Of a stretch of DNA of 64,000 bases, positions 18,476 through 26,474 are shown piece after piece. The notes beneath the pieces are model-generated. The model had not been told where the DNA came from and made no database searches. It saw only the letters and a program-made list of their open reading frames with translations. How positions within the stretch are numbered: the first letter of the stretch is position 1; each line of letters opens with the position of its first letter. Origin of the DNA: Paenibacillus qinlingensis (GTDB lineage Bacteria > Bacillota > Bacilli > Paenibacillales > NBRC-103111). The stretch covers positions 434,001 through 498,000 of the forward strand of contig NZ_JABMKY010000004.1 of the NCBI RefSeq assembly GCF_013204845.1, read 5' to 3'. Position numbers and translations under genes: made by a program.

Positions 18476-20347
18476 ATGAACTTTTTGAAAAATTGGCTAA
18501 CTAGTAATGTGAAATCGACATGGATTTTCAGCATTCTCGTACTTACTACGATAGCTTGCGGAGTATTAGGCTACTTCGGGCTGCTCCGAGACAGTGATGG
18601 AGGATTTACCTTACATACGCATTCGACCTTTCAACCTGATGTGGTTGTCATGGGAACAGAACTAGAAGGCATGTATCTAGCTCAAAAGGCGAAGAAGGAA
18701 GGTCTTGACGTATTAATCCTCGAAACGAAAGAGCGACTAGGCGGACAACTCATTCAGGGAGAGATGCTCTATCTCGATGGAACCTATGATGATGAAGGCA
18801 CTCTGCTTATGCAAGGTGGTATGAAGGAGCTATTCCAACAGTACACACAAGGAAGTATCCGCACGAAAACGGATTTTGCCCATTATTTTCACAAGCTTAT
18901 TGAAGGTATCCCCGTTGAGAAAAACATCGTGCTTGAAGACTTGAAAGTGACAGGTAATAAGGTTATTTCTCTCGCCTACCAAGACGGTGATGGGAAAAAG
19001 CGAATGGTGAAGCCTTCTTATCTTGTTGATAATTCGGATGACGCTGCTTTGATTCGTAAGCTTGATGTACAGCCGCTACCTGGGTTGGAAGCGCTTTATG
19101 GGAGCAAAGAACGCGAATATATGAGTGGCACATACATGATGAAATTTAAGGGAGTCGATTGGGACAAGTTTCAAACTCAGTTTTGGAAAATGACGAAGAT
19201 CGAGCGTGCTCATACATTCGGACCTGAAAGCTACGTGAATTCACACATCGCATATGGGTTTCCGCCAATCGTATCGGCCTATGAATTGCACAACAAGAAC
19301 GAACTTAATCTCCGAGGATTGAACATTCTTAATCAAGGTAACGGGGAAATTATTATTAACGCGCTTCAGGTATACGGCATCGATCCAAGCAGGGAGGAAA
19401 CGGTCGAACGAGGGATGAAGCTCGCCAAAGAAGAAATGCCTTTCATACGCGATCATCTTCGCAAACATATGGCTGGCTTCGAGAAGTTGGAACTAAGTGG
19501 AGAGCCGAATGATCTGTACGTTCGTGAGTTCAACCATTATCCAACGGAATATGTGCTGCAGGCATCGGATTTAATGAGTGGACGGATGTTCTGGGATAAC
19601 GTGAGTGTCGGCGGGTATTTCATGGATATTCAAGGGTCACGCTCGAATCGGGAGGGTTTGGCAATTGGGCGTCCGGATAAATATGGGATGCCTCTACGAA
19701 GTTATTTGCTTCATGATTATGACAACGTTGTCACCGCTGGGAAGCTGGTTGGTGCAACCGCTGTGGCTTACGGAAGCGCAAGAATTCAGCCGAACGGGGC
19801 AATGGCTGGGGAGTCGATTGGCGTATTGATGGCTCAGATGCAGGGAAGAAGCCTGAAATCGACGACTCCAGAGGAGATCGCTCGTCTTCATAAGCGAATG
19901 GAGCAGACTTATCAGATCAAGTTGCATAACCAGGTAGCAAAGAATAAAATTGCTCATCTCTCAGAAGGGGAGCGGGCAGAGCTGGACAATGGAAGGATTA
20001 CATTGCTGAAAGGCAATAAAATCGCGCATCATTTACCTTTTATCCGAATTAGATTTGAAGGTCAAGCTATCACTTACGACGGGATCAAGCCCATTGTCAT
20101 TGGAGGCGTCCCTTGGGTGCCACTCAGTCAAACGTTCGAGAAGCTAGGCCAAGGCGATGCTACATATGATGAAGAAAATAGAAGCATTCAATACACGTTT
20201 ATGGGAAGGAATGGAACAATTTCTTCGGCAGACGTGCAAGTGCTGAACAATTTCGTGCTCGTAAGCTGGGGGAAACTTGCGGAAGAACTAGGCTACCATT
20301 GGGATTGGAATGAGTCTCGTGACGAGGTAATTGTGAGGCGTTTATGA
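18476..20347 (+). CDS. Membrane-anchored FAD-dependent oxidoreductase with a copper-amine-oxidase-N-like C-terminal domain
   Basis: This 623-aa protein begins with a short positive stretch and one hydrophobic helix (about residues 17-38), then a FAD-dependent oxidoreductase domain (PF12831-like) at about 55-480, and a C-terminal domain at about 535-620 with the VPWVPLSQTFEKLG pattern of copper amine oxidase N-terminal-like (stalk) domains. The latter are typical of exported Firmicute proteins, so the enzyme may face the outside. The dinucleotide site reads VVVMGTELEGMYLAQKA; the second glycine of GxGxxG is replaced, so cofactor binding is less sure, but ETKERLGGQL (the GG motif) follows as expected. 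The start is ATG 18476 (or GTG 18473). The substrate is unknown. Confidence 0.72.
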   Translation: MNFLKNWLTSNVKSTWIFSILVLTTIACGVLGYFGLLRDSDGGFTLHTHSTFQPDVVVMGTELEGMYLAQKAKKEGLDVLILETKERLGGQLIQGEMLYLDGTYDDEGTLLMQGGMKELFQQYTQGSIRTKTDFAHYFHKLIEGIPVEKNIVLEDLKVTGNKVISLAYQDGDGKKRMVKPSYLVDNSDDAALIRKLDVQPLPGLEALYGSKEREYMSGTYMMKFKGVDWDKFQTQFWKMTKIERAHTFGPESYVNSHIAYGFPPIVSAYELHNKNELNLRGLNILNQGNGEIIINALQVYGIDPSREETVERGMKLAKEEMPFIRDHLRKHMAGFEKLELSGEPNDLYVREFNHYPTEYVLQASDLMSGRMFWDNVSVGGYFMDIQGSRSNREGLAIGRPDKYGMPLRSYLLHDYDNVVTAGKLVGATAVAYGSARIQPNGAMAGESIGVLMAQMQGRSLKSTTPEEIARLHKRMEQTYQIKLHNQVAKNKIAHLSEGERAELDNGRITLLKGNKIAHHLPFIRIRFEGQAITYDGIKPIVIGGVPWVPLSQTFEKLGQGDATYDEENRSIQYTFMGRNGTISSADVQVLNNFVLVSWGKLAEELGYHWDWNESRDEVIVRRL

Positions 20348-20356
20348 GCGTGTTTG

Positions 20357-20397
20357 AAAGTCTGCCTGAGCATAAGCTCAAGCAGGCTTTTTTTGTT
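20357..20397 (+). terminator. Terminator after the FAD protein gene
   Basis: AGTCTGCCTGAGC pairs with GCTCAAGCAGGCTT around ATAA and is followed by seven T. It lies ten bases after the stop. Confidence 0.88.
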
Positions 20398-20468
20398 TCG
20401 GCCTAAGCCCACACCATCGCCCACCACAAGTAATAGTCTACTCTATATGGTGATTGGGAGTGTGACAG

Positions 20469-21089
20469 ATGAATAGATACGGAACGAGTAAGCGACTGGT
20501 CAAAATCAAAAGAAAAGCTAGCTTGCACGTGGCAAAACCAATCCAACAACGCGTGTATGCCATTCGTAAAGTCGCTACGGTTATGTTGCCTTTCTATCGT
20601 AAGTTGGCGAGCAGCCGTTCGTTCTCCATCCAATGGGCGAAGGCCGTGCGGGAGGCCGATATTGCGCGCATGAATAAGCTGCTGCGCTCCGTTATCGGTT
20701 CAGAGCCACTTTCGGCATTGGCGTCGAATGGCGTGGGGTGGTTCGTCGATTTTCCGCTGCCGAAACCACTGCTTGTGATTACGAATGGAACGACGATTCG
20801 TCCAGGCCAAGTGCAGTTCACGTTCAGTTCCGCGATAAATCGTGCGATCGCAAAGGCGGTCCTTCCTCTTTATCGGGAAATTATTTGCAATCGGAGTTAC
20901 GCGGCACTGATCGTGAAGGCAATCAATACGCAGAATGAGACCTTGTTAAATCATCTGATACGAAGTACAGTAACGAGTCGGAGACTGGTATCTGTTCAGA
21001 TTGATTTCTCTGGTTTTTTTCTCGGATTCAAATATCCAAGTAGCAAATACGTGTATTTAAATGAGGTTTTTCGTGAGTATGTTATGTAA
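20469..21089 (+). CDS. Conserved-looking protein with an internal duplication
   Basis: I do not recognise this 206-aa protein. It starts with a basic stretch (RYGTSKRLVKIKRKA) and then contains two related units: residues 39-103 (MLPFYRKLASSRSF...) and 131-190 (VLPLYREIICNRSY...). In both, an LP-F/L-YR helix is followed by NRS/SRS, a second helix ending in NKLLRSVI or NHLIRSTV, and a hydrophobic stretch rich in Phe, Gly and Pro. This points to a tandem duplication. There is no signal peptide and no obvious catalytic motif. GGGAGTG stands ahead of the ATG. It is a single gene between a terminator and yhaM. Structure prediction could reveal the fold. Confidence 0.65.
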   Translation: MNRYGTSKRLVKIKRKASLHVAKPIQQRVYAIRKVATVMLPFYRKLASSRSFSIQWAKAVREADIARMNKLLRSVIGSEPLSALASNGVGWFVDFPLPKPLLVITNGTTIRPGQVQFTFSSAINRAIAKAVLPLYREIICNRSYAALIVKAINTQNETLLNHLIRSTVTSRRLVSVQIDFSGFFLGFKYPSSKYVYLNEVFREYVM

Positions 21090-21184
21090 AAGGTTAGGTA
21101 TAAACATAAATTTCTAGGTGGACCACTAATCAATTGGGGGCATTTCGTAGTATAATGTTCCTATTGATTATTGGAGGCACACAC

Positions 21185-22141
21185 ATGACATTGATTAAAC
21201 ATTTACAAGCACCAGATGAATTTACAGGTTTCTATTTAATTAAAGAGCTGGAAGTCAAACAGACGAATACAACACCTGCCAAAGATTTCATGGATATTGT
21301 ACTCTGTGATGCGAGTGGACAAGTATCTGCCAAAATGTGGGACGTTAGCGCTGCGGATAAAGAGACCTTCTTCCCAATGACCTTAGTGAAGGTACAGGGA
21401 CTTGTTCAATTGTACCGCGAACGCTTGCAAGTGAAGGTAGGGAAGATTCGCAAAGCACTGCCGGAAGATGGTGTGCAAATCACTGATTTTATTCGTTCCG
21501 CACCGATCAGTCCAGCTGATCTGATTCATACGATTAATGGCGTGTTGTCGAGTATTACGAATCCAACGATTCAGTCTATCGTTTCGTTTTGTGTGGCGAA
21601 GGTCGGGGATAAGCTGGACCATTATCCAGCGGCTAAGACGCATCACCATGCGTATTTTGCAGGGCTTGCCTATCATATCGTTCGTATGCTGGAGCTTGGT
21701 GAGTTTATTTGCAAACAGCGGCCATTTCTCAATGCTGACTTGATTAAAGCTGGTATTATTCTTCATGATATCGCGAAGCCAGAAGAAATGATCGCACAGC
21801 TCGGCATCGTTTCCGACTATAGCGTGCAAGGGAAGCTGCTGGGTCACATCTCCATGGCATCCAACTGGATTACAGAGGCAGCTCTGCATCTTGGGCTAGA
21901 TCTTCAATCCGATCTCGTTATTGGATTGCAACATATTGTCCTTTCTCACCACAACTTGCCAGAGTGGGGAAGTCCCGTACTACCGCAGCTACCGGAAGCA
22001 ATCGCTCTCCATTACATCGACTCGATGGATGCGAAGCTGCAAATGGTCGAGGACACATTGCTCGTCACTCCGGAGTCCGAGTCATGGACGCCAATGATTC
22101 GCGGGTTAGAAAACAAAGCGATGTATCGCTTGAAGCTGTAG
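21185..22141 (+). CDS. yhaM: 3'-5' exoribonuclease YhaM family protein
   Basis: The 318-aa product matches YhaM, also known as the CMP-binding factor in staphylococci, a 3'-5' exonuclease acting on RNA and single-stranded DNA. An N-terminal OB-fold domain (about residues 10-90, [20 protein letters not shown]) is followed by an HD-type hydrolase domain with [12 protein letters not shown] near 160 and the metal-binding HD in [10 protein letters not shown] near 200. The length agrees with the family (about 310-320). ATG 21185 with GGAGG at 21173-21177 is chosen over an upstream in-frame codon. A TATAAT at 21151-21156 may be its -10 box. It is monocistronic and ends in a strong terminator. Confidence 0.9.
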   Translation: MTLIKHLQAPDEFTGFYLIKELEVKQTNTTPAKDFMDIVLCDASGQVSAKMWDVSAADKETFFPMTLVKVQGLVQLYRERLQVKVGKIRKALPEDGVQITDFIRSAPISPADLIHTINGVLSSITNPTIQSIVSFCVAKVGDKLDHYPAAKTHHHAYFAGLAYHIVRMLELGEFICKQRPFLNADLIKAGIILHDIAKPEEMIAQLGIVSDYSVQGKLLGHISMASNWITEAALHLGLDLQSDLVIGLQHIVLSHHNLPEWGSPVLPQLPEAIALHYIDSMDAKLQMVEDTLLVTPESESWTPMIRGLENKAMYRLKL

Positions 22142-22148
22142 CATGGGG

Positions 22149-22191
22149 AAGCTGTTTCCAAGTGGAGGGATCTACTTGGAAACAGCTTTTT
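22149..22191 (+). terminator. Terminator of yhaM
   Basis: A 15-bp perfect stem (AAGCTGTTTCCAAGT facing ACTTGGAAACAGCTT) with a ten-base loop is followed by TTTT. It begins eight bases after the stop. Confidence 0.93.
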
Positions 22192-22254
22192 GTGTTTGGT
22201 GAAGGGCTTGTGCAAAGTGCTGCAACGCCACCTCCAATAGTGCCCGCACTTGTA

Positions 22255-22508
22255 CCGAACCCGAACCTGAACCTGAACCTGAACCTGAACCTGAACCTGA
22301 ACCTGAACCTGAACCTGAACCTGAACCTGAACCTGAACCTGAACCTGAACCTGAACCTGAACCTGAACCTGAACCCGAACCCGAACCCGAACCCAAACCC
22401 CAACCCCAACCCGAACCCGAACCCGAACCCGAACCTGAACCTCAATCCCAACCCCAACCCGAACCCGAACCCGAACCCCAATCCCAACCTCAATCCAATC
22501 CCAACCCT
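22255..22508. repeat. Hexanucleotide tandem array (CTGAAC / CCGAAC)
   Basis: About 42 hexamers run without a break. Eighteen identical CTGAAC units occupy 22267-22374; the right part drifts to CCGAAC, CCAAAC, CCCAAC and CTCAAT. The complement reads TTCAGG/TTCGGG, G-rich and telomere-like. It sits in the 985-base gap between yhaM and the convergent Lrp-type gene. Frames through it would encode only Leu-Asn/Asn-Pro or Ser-Gly repeats with no ribosome binding site, so I treat it as non-coding. Confidence 0.95.
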
Positions 22509-22530
22509 AGGTGCTCCACTGAAAGTAAAT

Positions 22531-22554
22531 AGATGGATAATATGTAGTTAATTT
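22531..22554. repeat. 24-bp interspersed motif, copy near the hexamer array
   Basis: A 24-bp sequence starting AGATGGATAATATGTAG and ending TTAATTT. It agrees at 22 of 24 positions with 53087-53110, about 30 kb away, which is also next to a C-rich tandem array. Confidence 0.7.
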
Positions 22555-22720
22555 CGTGTTATCCTTCGTTTTATTAGAAATAACTGTAAAAAGTACAGCT
22601 ATTTTCAGCCAAAAGCGTCGAAATCAACAGAAGCGAGGGAATTAGATGTACTTTTTCCATCTAATCTATAAATTTCAACTTAAACTGACGAAATAGCTGG
22701 AGTTTTTCCAGTTAATTGGG

Positions 22721-22816
22721 TTTTAGAGGTTTTAGGGGGTTATAGGGGTTATAGAGGTTTAAGAGGTTTAAGAGGTTTTAGGGGTTTGGAAGGTTTTAGA
22801 AGTTTTAGAAGTTTGA
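22721..22816. repeat. Degenerate 9-bp G-rich tandem array
   Basis: About ten units of a 9-10 bp motif (TTTTAGAGG, TTTTAGGGG, TTATAGAGG, TTTAAGAGG, TTTTAGAAG) follow one another on the plus strand. A TTTTTCCAGTTAATTGGG segment stands directly before it, and a near copy occurs at 23029-23048. The following 22817-23125 holds no gene, hairpin with T-run or other element that I can support. Confidence 0.85.
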
Positions 22817-23125
22817 GCGACAAAGAGGTCTTAAAGGACCCAATGATGCAACTTAACACCCAAACCTGCCACAATTCTCATATTCAGCAGCATTACTATC
22901 AAGCCTTCACCTCACCAACTAGCCTATATCCATAACCATCAACAGTACCGCACCCACAAGCTCCCTTATAGTAGCCAATATTTTCTCTTCTTTCTTCCTC
23001 GACTCAACATCTGGAAGTCATGCTAGTAGTTTTCCGGTTAATTGGGTTTGAGGGATCTAAGCCTTCTCGCCTGCCGAGTCGAAGGCAAACAACCTCATAT
23101 AACTAGTCGCATCCGATAGTCCAAA

Positions 23126-23587
23126 TCAAAGCTCCAAACCCGTTCCCTGTTTGAACCTTTTAATCACCATTTGGGTGTTCACGCGCACAACGCCGTTCAA
23201 TTTGTAGATATTTTTATAGAGGAATGCCTCCAACGCAGCATCATCCTTCAATAAGGCATGCATATGCAGGGAGCTGGTTCCTGTCATTTGGTAGATCGAC
23301 ACCACATTCGGGTCGGCTGAAAGTGTGTTTCCAACTTCCTCCGCGTAGCGCGGCTCCACTTCCACTTCGAAGAAAGCACTAACCACCTTCCCTAACTTTG
23401 TTGCATTCAAGCGTATCGTAAAATTCTCGATAATTTCATTGTCGATTAGGTTTTCAACACGTTTTTGAATCGCGACACGCGATAGACTTAGAATCTCACC
23501 GATTTTCGCATAGGACATTCTACTGTTCTCGTGCAGCAATTTAATAATTTCTTGATCGACAGGGTCCAGATCATGCAAATCTAACAT
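23126..23587 (-). CDS. Lrp/AsnC family transcriptional regulator
   Basis: The 153-aa protein has the standard Lrp/AsnC build: an N-terminal helix-turn-helix (LDPVDQEIIKLLHENSRMS... IGEILSLSRVAIQKRVENL, about residues 6-52) and a C-terminal RAM ligand-binding domain (about 65-145, with SIYQMTGTSSLHMHALL). Members sense amino acids or other small molecules and act as octamers. The gene is divergent from the heterocycle catabolic cluster beginning at 23858, and a dyad operator overlaps that cluster's promoter region, so it is the likely local regulator with a substrate or pathway intermediate as effector. ATG 23587 is favoured by the upstream GGAGTGAGG; a GTG three codons earlier is possible. 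Confidence 0.9.
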   Translation of the reverse strand: MLDLHDLDPVDQEIIKLLHENSRMSYAKIGEILSLSRVAIQKRVENLIDNEIIENFTIRLNATKLGKVVSAFFEVEVEPRYAEEVGNTLSADPNVVSIYQMTGTSSLHMHALLKDDAALEAFLYKNIYKLNGVVRVNTQMVIKRFKQGTGLEL

Positions 23588-23755
23588 AAACCTCACTCCA
23601 TTTCGTAGTCTGGAAATATATACAATTGCTCAGTATTCCTTACTCTTTTCATAATATGTCGCTAAAATCAACGAATTTGCAACGAATGTTAATCTAAAAT
23701 TGCCAAATTTCTAAATAAACGAAACTATTTTTACGCTGTACATTTACACATGGTG

Positions 23756-23784
23756 TTGACCACATTACAAAGTCTGCATATAAT
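23756..23784 (+). promoter_or_regulatory. Sigma-A promoter of the catabolic cluster
   Basis: TTGACC at 23756-23761 and TATAAT at 23779-23784 are separated by exactly 17 bases. This is the strongest consensus promoter in the window and lies about 75 bases before the amidohydrolase start. Confidence 0.85.
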
Positions 23785-23785
23785 C

Positions 23786-23804
23786 GTGTCAATTAATATA
23801 ACAC
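23786..23804. promoter_or_regulatory. Candidate operator dyad
   Basis: GTGTCAATTAATATAACAC is a 19-bp imperfect palindrome with GTGT/ACAC arms and an ATTAAT centre. It starts two bases after the -10 box, so a bound protein would block transcription start. The adjacent Lrp-type regulator is the natural candidate. Confidence 0.5.
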
Positions 23805-23857
23805 AAAATTATTAAAGTGAGTTAAATGTTAGACAATATAACGCGAGGAGCTGTCAA

Positions 23858-25243
23858 ATGTCCAAAAAACTCATCTACAACGGAACCGTCCTGACGATGA
23901 ATGCTACGAATCAAATGTTCAAGCCAGGCTATGTGTACATGGAACACGATGTCATCTGTGAAGTTGGCGAATGGAAGTCAGATGGCAGCTTAGATCATCT
24001 TCTCCAAGAGGCTTCATATCGGTACAACGCTGAGGGAAAAGTAGTGATCCCCGGCATCGTGAATGGCCATACACATCTGTTCCAAACGTTTATGCGTGGC
24101 GTATCGGACCACTCTCCCTTAGCCCAATGGCTGAAAGAGATTATTTGGCCGATGAGTCTCGCAATGGAGCCGGAGGATTTCTATCTGGCTGCACTGATCG
24201 GGTGTATTGAAAATCTGAAATCAGGGGCTACGTATATGATGGATCATCACTACATCCACACGTACCCAGAGAATGATGCGAGCGTGCTAAGGGCAATGGT
24301 CGATTCGGGGATTCGTGGACATTTGGCACGAGGAGGCTCCGACTTAGCTGGGGAAGTTCGCCTGCGAGAGACTGGTGAGCAGATTTTCAATGCTACTGAT
24401 GCATTACTTGATCAGTGGGAAGGTGCAGCGAACGGTCGCATCCGAATAGCGCTAGGACCACTCAACTTATATGGTTGTTCCCGAGAGTACCTCGAACGAG
24501 CAGCTGTGTTCAGTCGAGATCGCAAGCTCATTTCTCATGTACATGTCGCAGAAACGAGTGAACAAATCGATACAACGATGGCGCGATATGGACTTAGAAA
24601 TTTGGAGCTGCTTAACGAAGTAGGCTTACTCGGCGATCAGACGCAGGTTGTTCATGGTGTTTGGCTGGATGACGGGGAGCTCGAGCTAATTAAAGATAAA
24701 CAAGCATCCGTTATCCATTGTCCCGTTTCGAATATGTATCTAGCTTCCGGAGTTGCTCGGGTGCCTGAGATGTTGCGGATGGGCATCAATGTAGCCCTGG
24801 GAACAGATGGCCCTGGCAGCAACAACTGCCAAGATAATCTCGAAGTATTGAAGTTTACTGCGTGCTTACACAAAGTGAATGAGTTGGATGCCACATTGCT
24901 GCCCCCAATGGATGTGCTGCGAATGGCAACGGTGAATGGCGCAAAGGCAGTAGGCCGAAGCCAAGATCTGGGCAGCCTAGAACCAGGAAAGAAAGCAGAT
25001 CTAGTCACAGTAGATATGATGAAAGCCCATATTAGCCCCGTGCATCGCGCATCTTCGGCACTTGTCTATAACGCCAACGGGAATGACGTTGATTTGGTGA
25101 TGGTAGGCGGGCAAGTCGTTGTGGAACATGGGAAGAGCACATGGATCGATGAGCAGGAAATTTTAAGGAGAGCACAAGCCAGAGTAGATGTACTTCGCAA
25201 CAAGTTGGCGGGACAATATCCTATTTTTGCAAATCACATGTAG
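23858..25243 (+). CDS. Amidohydrolase family protein (TrzN/AtzB/SAH deaminase-like)
   Basis: The 461-aa product is a metal-dependent amidohydrolase of the subgroup containing chlorohydrolases (TrzN, AtzB), guanine deaminase and S-adenosylhomocysteine deaminase. Metal ligands appear in order: NGHTHLFQTF (HxH, about residue 70), HVHVAETSEQ (about 230), HGVWL (about 265) and LGTDGPGSNN (Asp, about 311). The N- and C-terminal beta-sandwich segments that flank the barrel are also present (IYNGTVLTMN; LGSLEPGKKADLVTVD). It would hydrolyse an amino, chloro or alkoxy substituent on a nitrogen heteroaromatic ring. It is the first gene after the cluster promoter, with GAGGAG before the ATG, and is followed after 25 bases by the Rieske oxygenase gene. 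Confidence 0.88.
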   Translation: MSKKLIYNGTVLTMNATNQMFKPGYVYMEHDVICEVGEWKSDGSLDHLLQEASYRYNAEGKVVIPGIVNGHTHLFQTFMRGVSDHSPLAQWLKEIIWPMSLAMEPEDFYLAALIGCIENLKSGATYMMDHHYIHTYPENDASVLRAMVDSGIRGHLARGGSDLAGEVRLRETGEQIFNATDALLDQWEGAANGRIRIALGPLNLYGCSREYLERAAVFSRDRKLISHVHVAETSEQIDTTMARYGLRNLELLNEVGLLGDQTQVVHGVWLDDGELELIKDKQASVIHCPVSNMYLASGVARVPEMLRMGINVALGTDGPGSNNCQDNLEVLKFTACLHKVNELDATLLPPMDVLRMATVNGAKAVGRSQDLGSLEPGKKADLVTVDMMKAHISPVHRASSALVYNANGNDVDLVMVGGQVVVEHGKSTWIDEQEILRRAQARVDVLRNKLAGQYPIFANHM

Positions 25244-25268
25244 GTCCAATAAGAGGAGGATGGTTTTT

Positions 25269-26264
25269 ATGGCATTACAACGACTACACGATCCCGTTCT
25301 AGAAAATGATTGGCATGCGGTATTCCTTGCGTCCGATCTGAAGGACCAGCCTGTGGGTGTCATTATTTTAGGAGAAAGAGTAGCGCTTTACCGCTCCAGT
25401 AGAGGCGTTCACGCCATGCAAGATCTATGCGTCCATCGCGGAGCCATGTTATCCAAAGGGTGGGTCAAGGATGATGTGCTGGTTTGTCCGTATCATGGCT
25501 GGCAGTACGACTCCTCTGGACAATGCGTTTGTATTCCTGCACAGCCTAAAGGGGAGAAAATTCCACTTCGGGCGAAAGCTGTTACGTATTCATGTGAAGA
25601 GAAATATGGCTTCATCTGGGTGTGTATCGGTGAAACAGCAGCTCCTATTCCACATTTTGAGGAGTTTGCGAATCCGGAGTACCACCCACTTCCTTGTGGA
25701 CCGTATAAGGTTGCCGCAGCTGGAACACGTGTGATTGAAAATTTCACAGACTTCGCTCACTTAATGTTCGTGCATCAGGATTTACTAGGTCACCCAGACT
25801 ATGCAGAGCTTCCTGATTTCCAGGTTGTGAAGGAAGAGGATCGCATCTATATCGAAAATATTCCGATTTTCCAGCCTGTTGCGCATTCCGGTTCAGATAA
25901 AAGCGAAGGCACCACTTATGTCTATAGGAAGGAAGTGTATCGGCCACTGTCTGCTAGGTTATCGAAGGCGGATCCAAGTAATGGTCAAACGTTATGGATT
26001 ATGCTCACCGTACTGCCTGTAGCTGCTGAAGAATGCGTCGTCTTCATGATGGTTTCTCGTAACTACGCGTATGATGTTGATGATGCAAACTTCATTAAAT
26101 TCCAAGACATCGTGTTTGAACAGGATGCTAGGGTCATTGAGACGCAGAAGCCTGAGCTGCTGCCTCTAGATCTTCAAGTCGAACTGAATCATAAAGTGGA
26201 TCGCTTCTCAATTGCGTATCGCCGTTGGTTAAAAGAATTAGGTGTGGTAGTTGGGACGATATAG
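25269..26264 (+). CDS. Rieske-type aromatic-ring/demethylating oxygenase
   Basis: This 331-aa protein is a Rieske non-haem iron oxygenase terminal component. The Rieske motif C-x-H...C-x2-H is seen in CVHRGAML and CPYHGWQY (about residues 57-82). The mononuclear iron site is in ENFTDFAHLMFVH (about 158-170), giving the usual Asp and two His ligands. It resembles the single-subunit branch with vanillate O-demethylase and methylxanthine N-demethylases, so ring hydroxylation or removal of a methyl group is plausible. A dedicated ferredoxin reductase is not visible; the flavodoxin-like and FAD proteins downstream might help deliver electrons, but this is inference. AAGAGGAGGA precedes ATG 25269. 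Confidence 0.88.
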   Translation: MALQRLHDPVLENDWHAVFLASDLKDQPVGVIILGERVALYRSSRGVHAMQDLCVHRGAMLSKGWVKDDVLVCPYHGWQYDSSGQCVCIPAQPKGEKIPLRAKAVTYSCEEKYGFIWVCIGETAAPIPHFEEFANPEYHPLPCGPYKVAAAGTRVIENFTDFAHLMFVHQDLLGHPDYAELPDFQVVKEEDRIYIENIPIFQPVAHSGSDKSEGTTYVYRKEVYRPLSARLSKADPSNGQTLWIMLTVLPVAAEECVVFMMVSRNYAYDVDDANFIKFQDIVFEQDARVIETQKPELLPLDLQVELNHKVDRFSIAYRRWLKELGVVVGTI

Positions 26265-26474
26265 TTCGGAGCTTAATGTTCGGTTTTAATCAATAATATT
26301 CACTTTACAATAATCATATAGTTGGAAAAGTAATGAAAAGGCGTACTTTTATTGTGAAAAAATACAAAACGTCAGTCTATTCGTTGACGGAGACAAGCCG
26401 TGAAACGTATATTTGACTCAAGGTTAAACAAGATTTGTAGACATAGAAAACCAAATATGGAGGGGAAGTTAACC

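Noticed and set aside
22255-22508. CRISPR array
   Set aside because: The units are 6 bases long and directly adjacent, with no spacers and no cas genes in the window.
21964-22551. Long open frames through the hexamer array on both strands (Leu-Asn/Asn-Pro, Phe-Arg or Ser-Gly repeats)
   Set aside because: The frames are open only because of the repeat; they begin inside yhaM or past the array without a ribosome binding site and have no other conserved part.
26265-26474. Terminator at the CGTCAG/TTGACG hairpin before the binding-protein gene
   Set aside because: The stem is short and has no T-run, so it is not supported as a terminator.
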